A stretch of 5,804 nucleotides of DNA. It comes from Deltaproteobacteria bacterium (lineage in GTDB: Bacteria; Desulfobacterota_B; Binatia; UBA9968). The position numbers and the translations under genes are program-made. Positions 1-5,208 of the stretch are shown here, piece after piece. The stretch covers positions 1 to 5,804 of the forward strand of contig JAPUHZ010000219.1 in NCBI GenBank assembly GCA_027297485.1, written 5' to 3'. The notes under the pieces were generated by a model, which was given only the letters and a program-made list of their open reading frames with translations, searched no databases and was not told where the DNA came from. Numbering within the stretch: position 1 is the first letter of the stretch; every line of letters begins with the position of its first letter.

Positions 1-1
1 T

Positions 2-274
2 ATCGACCCCAGGTACGTTCCGGCCTACAATGATCGCGCAAGCGCCTATGTGAACAAAGGGGAATATGAACAGGCCATCATCGATTACGACAAGGTTTTA
101 GAGATCAGCCCCAAGAATGCCCTGGCCTACTTTAACAAGGCCCGTGCCTGCGAGGCGGTAGGGAGAGTTCCAGAGGCGGTGGCGGCTTATAGAGGCTTCA
201 TCGAGCATGCCCCACCCCAACAGACACCCTATATCCAGCATGCGAGGAAGAGGATAGCGATATTGGAAAAATAG
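2..274 (+). CDS. TPR-repeat protein, C-terminal fragment (5' end outside window)
   Basis: The frame is open from the first complete codon of the window to a TAG stop, giving the last 90 residues of a longer protein. A GTG at position 50 could be mistaken for a start, but codons before it already encode repeat sequence (IDPRYVPAYNDRASAY), so translation begins upstream of the window. The visible part holds about two tetratricopeptide repeats with typical residues, for example AYVNKGEYEQAIIDYDKVLE and then SPKNALAYFNKARACEAVG, followed by a basic tail ending RIAILEK. TPRs form helical hairpins that bind partner proteins. No catalytic residues are visible in this part, and the N-terminus that would show a signal peptide or enzymatic domain is missing. 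The gene converges on the minus-strand lipoprotein operon and is not part of it. TPR assignment is secure; biological role is unknown. Confidence 0.88.
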   Translation: MDPRYVPAYNDRASAYVNKGEYEQAIIDYDKVLEISPKNALAYFNKARACEAVGRVPEAVAAYRGFIEHAPPQQTPYIQHARKRIAILEK

Positions 275-526
275 CACCTCTTCCAGTAGGAACGGATGCT
301 CCAGGGAGCAGCTGGAATTTCAATGCCCGAAATACCAGTCTATTCCTATGGCCGAAAGTGGAAAATTATTCACTTTGAACGACTCTCCATGAGGTGTCAG
401 CCATAGCTTTTCCCCGCCACCGAGCTCAGACAATCCCATCCGTGGATATAGTCGATGGCATCGGATTTGGAAGAAAATAATAAGGCGCGTGGCGTACGGG
501 ACAGCATATTGACTCTGCCTTCAATC
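275..526. other. Convergent intergenic region, no supported gene
   Basis: This 252-bp spacer separates two converging genes. I see no convincing coding sequence: the only minus-strand reading frame (507-397, 36 codons) has no clear ribosome site or family resemblance. A weak structured element lies just after the TPR stop codon. TTCCAG near 281 can pair with CTGGAA near 312-317 around an inner hairpin TGCTC-CAGG-GAGCA (297-310). It is followed only by ATTTC rather than a T-run, so it is at best a poor terminator for the plus-strand gene. No clear intrinsic terminator is visible downstream of the minus-strand gene ending at 527. Confidence 0.5.
297..310 (+). terminator. Weak hairpin after TPR gene, possible terminator
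   Basis: TGCTC-CAGG-GAGCA forms a 5-bp stem with a 4-nt loop, 22 nt after the stop codon of the plus-strand TPR gene. An outer TTCCAG/CTGGAA pairing could extend it. No proper U-tract follows, so intrinsic termination is doubtful. Confidence 0.22.
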
Positions 527-1189
527 CTACCGGTGGTATGGATCATCCTCTGTGCGATCTCGGCGGAAGTCCTCCTCGTCGATCGTGAGGATCATACGCT
601 CCGCAGCAAAGAGCAGCCTTGTGCTATTGCCCAGCTGGGCCTTTTCTACCGAAAATACAGCCCGGCGTATGGATCTCTTCACATCACCTTCGATATCCCA
701 TGCCTCGTATCCCCGATAGCCGGGTTTCGAGCGCTTCACCAACAGACCCAGCCCAGCTCTGACGGCCGCAAGGCCTGCCTTACTCTCACCGAGTCTTAGT
801 TGTGTGAGCCCCAGGAAGAGCCAGGCAATTTCGTCCTCGCGATTTACCCTGAGCGCCCTCTTCAATATCTCCAGGGCATTTTCGTAGCGCCGCTGCGCAT
901 AATAGCCCCTTCCCAATAGGGTAAGGACATCCTCATAGAGCGGGTTTCTCCGCGCCGCCTCCTCCAGAAGAGCCACTCCTTTATTAATGTCGACATGAAG
1001 GCCCGTCAGGGCCAGCCTACCCTGTTGATAGTAGCCGGGTACTCCCCATAAGAACGTTTCTCCGGATGGCGTGGGAAGGCAGCTACTCATCAGAAAAACG
1101 GCCAACGGTAAAAAAGCTATTTCGAATTTGCCATAAAGCCGTGTGATAGGAATAAAAGAAGGGTTGGATCTAATCTGTCTTACCACCAT
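527..1189 (-). CDS. TPR-containing lipoprotein B (paralogue of the upstream lipoprotein)
   Basis: Predicted 220-residue envelope lipoprotein. I start it at the second of two adjacent ATGs (1189) because GAGAG lies 5 nt upstream; the first ATG (1192) would add one residue. An open frame continues upstream to 1309 but runs inside the preceding gene. After a basic n-region comes a hydrophobic stretch, residues 24-34 (IAFLPLAVFLM), then M-S-S-C, a slightly atypical lipobox with Cys37 as the expected lipidated residue. The mature part has no other cysteine. Leu at +2 rather than Asp suggests outer-membrane sorting by the Lol rule known from E. coli. Residues 52-130 contain TPR-like helices, best seen in LLGRGYYAQRRYENALEILK followed by RALRVNREDE; the C-terminal 85 residues are unrecognised. 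It overlaps the preceding lipoprotein gene by 20 nt and resembles it closely, so the two probably arose by tandem duplication. It is the last gene of the minus-strand unit. Function unknown. Confidence 0.82.
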   Translation of the reverse strand: MVVRQIRSNPSFIPITRLYGKFEIAFLPLAVFLMSSCLPTPSGETFLWGVPGYYQQGRLALTGLHVDINKGVALLEEAARRNPLYEDVLTLLGRGYYAQRRYENALEILKRALRVNREDEIAWLFLGLTQLRLGESKAGLAAVRAGLGLLVKRSKPGYRGYEAWDIEGDVKRSIRRAVFSVEKAQLGNSTRLLFAAERMILTIDEEDFRRDRTEDDPYHR

Positions 1190-1808
1190 CATCACTCTCG
1201 ATAAAGCGAAATTTTTCTTCGTGGACCTCGTCAATCTCCACGTCAAACTCACGCCCCAGCCACTCGGAGTTGGAGACCAGTTCTGCCCAACTGAAATCCC
1301 CGCCTTCAATCATCGCCAGATTGTCGCTAAGGGCATTGGCCAATCTTTCGCCCGGGTCCCAAAACTCGGCATCGACGCCATAATACGCTACATAGTCGAG
1401 CCACCTTCTGAGATCGCTTAGCCCTCCTGCCAACTCCCTCAGTCCTTGTTCCCGCTGCCGCATCCGAATTTGCACCAGGCCGAGGTAGAGCCTGACCACA
1501 TGATCCTCCCTATGGGTGGCACGGCCACGGCGGAGGGCCTCCAGGGCCTTGTGAAAGTTTCCTGCCTCATAATAGGCCCTACCGAGATAGGTCCAGACAC
1601 CGATGTCTATTTCAGTCCAGTTAGTAACGTAGTCGGGATCAAGGCCGGTCAGCCGCTCAAAATGGACAATGGCCTTCTCGGGCTTTCCTTGTTGGAGGGC
1701 AAACCTCCCGGCCATGACTTCGGACCCCACCTGGAGGCTTGTGCACCCGGCAATTAACAGCAAAAGCGACAAAAATAAAATAGCCAAGCCCGCTCTTTTG
1801 AGAGACAT
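1170..1808 (-). CDS. TPR-containing lipoprotein A
   Basis: Predicted 212-residue lipoprotein. The ATG at 1808 is chosen because it has a strong AGAGGAGGT ribosome site 8 nt upstream and opens directly onto a classic signal peptide: SLKR, a leucine-rich core (residues 8-19), then L-I-A-G-C with Cys22 as the lipidation site. The frame stays open upstream to 1949, but that start would bury the signal peptide behind 47 arginine-rich residues. Thr at +2 suggests outer-membrane localisation. Two TPRs are visible, about residues 28-60 (GRFALQQGKPEKAIVHFERL) and 72-105 (YLGRAYYEAGNFHKALEALR), with a degenerate third after that. The C-terminal region is acidic and aromatic (WLDYVAYYGVDAEFWDPGER) and of no family I recognise. 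The mature protein has no cysteine beyond the lipidated one. It sits between the large membrane protein and its paralogue, overlapping the latter, which implies co-expression. It is probably an adaptor or scaffold on the periplasmic face. Confidence 0.88.
   Translation of the reverse strand: MSLKRAGLAILFLSLLLLIAGCTSLQVGSEVMAGRFALQQGKPEKAIVHFERLTGLDPDYVTNWTEIDIGVWTYLGRAYYEAGNFHKALEALRRGRATHREDHVVRLYLGLVQIRMRQREQGLRELAGGLSDLRRWLDYVAYYGVDAEFWDPGERLANALSDNLAMIEGGDFSWAELVSNSEWLGREFDVEIDEVHEEKFRFIESDDGGKTD
1195..1199 (-). promoter_or_regulatory. Ribosome binding site of lipoprotein B, inside the upstream gene
   Basis: GAGAG on the minus strand lies 5 nt before the ATG at 1189 and 2 nt before the ATG at 1192. 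The spacing favours the 1189 start. The site lies within the last codons of lipoprotein A, so translation of the two genes is probably coupled. Confidence 0.5.
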
Positions 1809-1949
1809 AAAAGGGGACCTCCTCTTAGGGATGAACATACCTTGTACTCTCCCTGCGCGCAACCATGCCCAGAGTCGGCGCTCGGCTTCAGTCTGGTCAC
1901 GGCGCAGGCGGCGAGCACGGCGCCGAAGTCTGGAGCCGTCCGTTGCCAT
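1809..1949 (-). pseudogene. DUF559 (Vsr-like endonuclease) N-terminal relic
   Basis: A 47-codon stretch begins at an ATG that shares its A with the TAA stop of the large gene (TAATG) and runs in frame, without a stop, into lipoprotein A. Its peptide is strongly basic. Residues 8-32, including RARRLRRDQTEAERRLWAWL and then RAGR, match the N-terminal helix pattern I know from DUF559 proteins (roughly R-A-R-x-L-R-x-x-x-T-E-A-E-x-x-L-W-x-x-L-R). The match stops near residue 40, before the beta-strand core with the catalytic Asp and the Gln/His motifs. About two thirds of the domain is therefore absent, and the stretch cannot be an active nuclease. The DNA is locally rich in CGC and CGG codons, unlike the flanking genes. 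It may be a decayed remnant swallowed by the operon, or a translated leader coupling the flanking genes. The family resemblance is from memory and not tested by search. Confidence 0.5.
1817..1825 (-). promoter_or_regulatory. Strong Shine-Dalgarno of lipoprotein A
   Basis: AGAGGAGGT on the minus strand is close to a full anti-16S match and sits 8 nt upstream of the ATG at 1808. It decides the start in favour of the signal-peptide methionine over the in-frame ATG at 1949. Confidence 0.8.
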
Positions 1950-4900
1950 TACCGCATCAATTTATTCTCGGCAAGGCGACGCAAGGCCTCCTTGGCAAAC
2001 TCATCCCCAGGGTTTAATCTTGTCACCTCTCGAAACATCCCCACCGCCTTTTTTTTCTCGCCCAGCTGGAAATAGATCAATCCCAGGTTCCCATAGGCGC
2101 GATAAAAGTCAGGCTTGAGGCGTATGACTTCCTCAAAGGCTGCAATTGCCTCCTTCCATTGCTTCCTCTGGTGATAAATGTGACCCAAGTTGTAATGCGC
2201 TTCCGCATATTCAGGCTTTATTCTAATCGCTTCACGATAGGCGGTGATCGCCTCGTCCCGCTCACCCTTCTCATAATAGAGGAGGCCCAGGTTGTAATGG
2301 GCCTCGAAAAGGTCCAGCTTGAGCTGGACCGCCTTGCCATAGGCGGCGATCGCCTCATCCCACTCACGCTTTAGCTGAAAGATCACTCCAACCTTGGCAT
2401 GGGCCTCAGCCACATCGGGCATCACCCTCACCGCCTGTTTATAAGACGAGAGCGCCTCCTCTATGAGTCCCTTTTCCTCGTACATGCCCCCCAGGTTATA
2501 ATGAGCCAGTCCATAATCAGGCATCACTCTCAAAGCCTCCAGGAACCACGCCACCGCACGATCCCACAGGCCCTCCTGCCTGTAGATGGCCCCGAAATCG
2601 TTATATACTTCAGCGTACAGGCTTTTGATATATTGCCCCCTGATTCGGTACACCTCTCCCAGAATAGCCTCGGAATTACCTTCGGCGGCAGTAAGCAAGG
2701 GCTCGATCGACCCCAGGTTCTCTTCCACGAGCTTAACGTTTTCGAGCGTAAGAAGGTTCCTCCTCATCCTTCCCCGCTCCTGGTACTCGACAAAGGAAAA
2801 CTCCAGGGCGGGATGATTGTCCGTATAGATCTCGCCATTCCTCGAAAGCCTTGCCAACTCCCTCGGGCCCATCAAAAAGCCGCCAAGAAAGTATTCCAGG
2901 CGATTGAGGGTGGCCTCAGGATTGCCCAGGTAAGAGGTATTTAAACTCTGGAAGATCCGCTCGTCCTTTATCCTCCTCCCGAGTCTCCTCGGATCGATCC
3001 GGATCGGGCCATTGGAGCCGAGGAGCAAGAGGTCCTTGCTGTTGAACCAGAGAAGAGCTTCAGGAAAGGAGAGGAGGAATGTCCTGACGATTCCGCGAAA
3101 CTCTCTCGGAGTCGTGTTATAGATCGGCACCCACTGGGAGATGATGCCGTTCTTCTTTAGCCTATTTTTCGCTGCTTCATAAAATTCCCGAGTATAAAAG
3201 TTGACGATCCCGGCCTCTTCCGAAGGTGGTAATTCCATCGTGATGACATCGTAGCTCTTTCGGGTCAGGCGGACATAATTGCGACCGTCGTCGATAATGA
3301 CTCGAGCCCTGGGGTCGTTGACAAAATCGTTGTTGTAGGCTTTGAAATGTTTCATGGCGAGTTTGACTACGGCCGCCGAGATATCCACGGCATCGATCCT
3401 TTCAACGTCGTACAACAACTGGGCGCCAAAGGTCTGACCGGTGCCAAAGGCGATACCCAGAATCTCCCTCGGCTCTCCGGGATGGAGGAGCATGGGGATG
3501 TGGCCCTGAATATTTTGCGCGGACAGATCATTGGCAATCCCCTTTTTTGTCCTCCCGAGAACCGTCCTGTTCCCCCAAATCGATTTCCTCCCCCAATCAT
3601 CCACGGTCACCCAGACCGTGTTGACGAGCCCCTCTTGAACGTCAAGGATCCTTTCCGAGGGGGCTTTAATCCGTTCCAGCAGAGAATGGGGAATCCTGAC
3701 CTGGGAATAGAGATCACGAGCAAGCATCAAAACCCCGCCAGCCAGCAGGACAAAAACGACGCCGTTGAGCTTTCTTCTCGCCCTAGGGTCGGCAAAGGCG
3801 CATAGGCAGGCCAGCAGGAGATTGAGACCAACCAGCACCATCACGGAGCGCTGTAAGCCCAGAAGAGGCAAAAAGAGAAATCCGCCGGCCACAGATCCCA
3901 GGATCGCACCAAGGGTGTTGACCGCATAGGCCTTCCCTACATAGCTCCCTGTACCCTCGACCTTCACGGTCACGATCTTCGCTACCACCGGAAAGGTCGC
4001 CCCCATGAGGATAGTAGGAAGCAGCATAAGAGCCGCCAAGGTAAGAACCTGCGTCAGATAGAAGTCCAGAGCGAATCTTTCTAGGCGAGCGTTAATATAA
4101 AAGAGAGCCGGAGCCAACAAGACCGCGCCGAGCCCGATCCCGAGCTGCAGATAGCCAAAGATCTCAATAAGGTTCTGCCTCTTGTCTAAAAAACGCGAGA
4201 ACAAGATACTACCCAACGCAATCCCCAACAAAAAGACCCCAAGGATGGTCGTATAGGCGTAAATGCTGTTCATAAAATACAACGATAGATACCGGGTCCA
4301 AACGACCTCATAGGCAATTGAGGTAAACCCCGATACACCAAAACAGATCAATACAAGCCTGATGTGCCAGGGGGCGAAAGGGTGAGCCTCAGCCCTTCGC
4401 CTCTTGTTATCCAAGCGCTCCTCCCCCACCGCCCCCTGCTGGACCCTCTGTGCCATTATCCAGAGCGCCACGCCCACTGCAAGATTCAATACCCCAGCAA
4501 CGTAGTTGGTCCTATCCACTCCGAGGTAATAGATGGCATAAAATCCGCAGACAAAGGTCCCCAGAACCGCCCCAAAGGTGTTGACCGCATAGAGACTCCC
4601 TACCCTGGAGCCCAAATGATCCCTGGACCTGACAAAATACCGGCTTAGCAAAGGCAGTGTCCCGCCCATCATGGTGGTGGGCGCCAGGAGAATCAGGGTC
4701 AAAAGCACAAAGCGAAAAGCGGTCAGTAGGAAAAAACTCGTGCTAAGGGTGGGATAAAAGAGGGCATTTAAACCCTCGATAAGATCGAGCAGAGAAGGAA
4801 ACAGCAGCGCAAACAGGCCAATCCCTACCTCCAGATAGGCGTAGACCCTGACCGGGTTCCCTATCCGGTCTGCGATCCTGCCGAAGATCAGGCTGCCCAG

Positions 4901-5053
4901 GGCCAAACCACCAAAAAAGACCGCCAGCACCGTGCTGAGCGCAAAGCTCGTCGTGCCAAAGATAAGCCCGAGCTTCCTTATCCACAGAACCTCATAGACA
5001 AGCCCCAGTGCCCCGGAGACAAAGAACAAAAAGAATAGCAAAGCGGAAGCCAT
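1949..5053 (-). CDS. Polytopic MFS-like / spermidine-synthase-like fusion protein with C-terminal TPRs
   Basis: This 1034-residue protein belongs to the fused MFS/spermidine-synthase type. The ATG at 5053 has GGAG 6 nt upstream and opens directly on a membrane segment. Residues 1-200 and 231-420 are two homologous six-helix halves: each has a YEV-W motif (19-24, 248-252), a basic loop after the second helix, a (L)xPTxxMGGT/GAT motif and an AVNT-GA-LG motif (156-165, 377-386). A further hydrophobic segment lies at 430-446. Residues 468-690 form a spermidine-synthase/methyltransferase-like fold: nucleotide loop FGTGQT (536-541), AVDIS (555-559), DDGRNY (588-593), YDVITMELPP (601-610) and YTREFY (620-625). 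A TDNHPALEF motif at 744-752 is typical of these fusions. Six TPRs occupy 814-1017. The usual catalytic DSSDP-like motif reads MELPP here, so aminopropyl transfer is doubtful. It is the first gene of the operon, and its stop overlaps the next ATG. Family assignment is firm; substrate is unknown. Confidence 0.9.
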   Translation of the reverse strand: MASALLFFLFFVSGALGLVYEVLWIRKLGLIFGTTSFALSTVLAVFFGGLALGSLIFGRIADRIGNPVRVYAYLEVGIGLFALLFPSLLDLIEGLNALFYPTLSTSFFLLTAFRFVLLTLILLAPTTMMGGTLPLLSRYFVRSRDHLGSRVGSLYAVNTFGAVLGTFVCGFYAIYYLGVDRTNYVAGVLNLAVGVALWIMAQRVQQGAVGEERLDNKRRRAEAHPFAPWHIRLVLICFGVSGFTSIAYEVVWTRYLSLYFMNSIYAYTTILGVFLLGIALGSILFSRFLDKRQNLIEIFGYLQLGIGLGAVLLAPALFYINARLERFALDFYLTQVLTLAALMLLPTILMGATFPVVAKIVTVKVEGTGSYVGKAYAVNTLGAILGSVAGGFLFLPLLGLQRSVMVLVGLNLLLACLCAFADPRARRKLNGVVFVLLAGGVLMLARDLYSQVRIPHSLLERIKAPSERILDVQEGLVNTVWVTVDDWGRKSIWGNRTVLGRTKKGIANDLSAQNIQGHIPMLLHPGEPREILGIAFGTGQTFGAQLLYDVERIDAVDISAAVVKLAMKHFKAYNNDFVNDPRARVIIDDGRNYVRLTRKSYDVITMELPPSEEAGIVNFYTREFYEAAKNRLKKNGIISQWVPIYNTTPREFRGIVRTFLLSFPEALLWFNSKDLLLLGSNGPIRIDPRRLGRRIKDERIFQSLNTSYLGNPEATLNRLEYFLGGFLMGPRELARLSRNGEIYTDNHPALEFSFVEYQERGRMRRNLLTLENVKLVEENLGSIEPLLTAAEGNSEAILGEVYRIRGQYIKSLYAEVYNDFGAIYRQEGLWDRAVAWFLEALRVMPDYGLAHYNLGGMYEEKGLIEEALSSYKQAVRVMPDVAEAHAKVGVIFQLKREWDEAIAAYGKAVQLKLDLFEAHYNLGLLYYEKGERDEAITAYREAIRIKPEYAEAHYNLGHIYHQRKQWKEAIAAFEEVIRLKPDFYRAYGNLGLIYFQLGEKKKAVGMFREVTRLNPGDEFAKEALRRLAENKLMR
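2003..2614 (-). repeat. Six tandem 102-bp TPR-coding repeats
   Basis: Six 34-codon units encode residues 814-1017 of the large protein. The periodicity is visible in the DNA: on the plus strand the word CCCA(G/A)GTT recurs at 2082, 2184, 2286 and 2490, spaced exactly 102, 102 and 204 bp. Three of these copies continue almost identically as GT/AT-AATG. The copy expected at 2388 has diverged (CCAACCTTGGCATG), matching a degenerate third TPR (AEAHAKVGVIF). The units probably arose by duplication of one TPR. Confidence 0.85.
2311..2330. repeat. Perfect 9-bp inverted repeat inside TPR 3
   Basis: GGTCCAGCT-TG-AGCTGGACC pairs completely over 9 bp with a 2-nt centre. It lies within coding sequence (residues 909-914, V-Q-L-K-L-D), at a place where the sibling repeats encode L/I-K-P-D/E. 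The CTG (Leu913) in place of a proline codon completes the palindrome. There is no T-run, so it is not an intrinsic terminator. Confidence 0.6.
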
Positions 5054-5150
5054 GGCTAGCTCCGGTCACCCTCACCCTTGCATCTCCCTTCCCAGGGAGT
5101 GGGAGTTTGGATTTTTAGGGAGAGGATAGATGTCAGGGTCGGTCAAAACC
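5054..5150 (-). promoter_or_regulatory. Operon leader, presumed promoter region
   Basis: The terminator to the right should isolate this unit, so its promoter must lie here or use the terminator tail. The best sigma-70-like pair I find on the minus strand is weak: TTGGTT (5152-5147), an 18-nt spacer, then TATCCT (5128-5123). Between it and the start codon, CTCCC at 5105-5101 can pair with GGGAG at 5088-5084 around an imperfect inner stem, about 30 nt before the ATG. The leader is purine-rich (GGGTGAGGGTGACCGGAG) just upstream of the gene. No recognised riboswitch is seen. Confidence 0.28.
5060..5065 (-). promoter_or_regulatory. Ribosome binding site of the large fusion gene
   Basis: CCGGAG on the minus strand ends 6 nt before the ATG at 5053. 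It supports that start, which opens directly onto the first membrane helix. Confidence 0.55.
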
Positions 5151-5153
5151 AAA

Positions 5154-5183
5154 AAAAAGGGGCGTCATGAAACGCCCCTTTTT
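5154..5183 (-). terminator. Strong intrinsic terminator, usable from both strands
   Basis: On the minus strand GGGGCGT, loop TTCATG, then ACGCCCC is followed by eight T residues, and the stem can be extended by a preceding A5 run. It lies about 25 nt after the TAA of the outer-membrane barrel gene and closes that transcript. The A-tract on the other side means it would also work for transcripts entering from the left, though no gene needs it there. Confidence 0.9.
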
Positions 5184-5208
5184 GTTTGCTCGACGGACCG
5201 GCTGCCAG

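Noticed and set aside
397..507. 36-codon minus-strand frame in the convergent spacer (MLSRTPRALLF...)
   Set aside because: No Shine-Dalgarno sequence and no recognisable family; length is within chance expectation for this spacer.
455..799. Plus-strand open frame opposite the end of lipoprotein B
   Set aside because: Composition and peptide are unremarkable, most of it lies antisense to a TPR lipoprotein with signal peptide, and no ribosome site is evident.
1170..1949. 259-residue reading of lipoprotein A from the ATG at 1949
   Set aside because: It would hide a perfect lipoprotein signal peptide inside the protein, and a much better ribosome site serves the ATG at 1808.
2345..2354. GGCGATCGCC, containing the cyanobacterial HIP1 octamer GCGATCGC
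   Set aside because: Only one copy is seen, within a TPR codon run for E/A-A-I-A; a near copy in the next repeat differs. No sign of genome-wide HIP1 enrichment.
3347..3805. Long plus-strand frame opposite the synthase-like domain
   Set aside because: It is the complement of a clearly conserved domain; the peptide is Pro/Gly-rich with no domain pattern.
5084..5105. Leader hairpin CTCCC...GGGAG as a riboswitch or attenuator
   Set aside because: The stem is short and imperfect, with no T-run or conserved aptamer features; kept only as a note in the leader entry.
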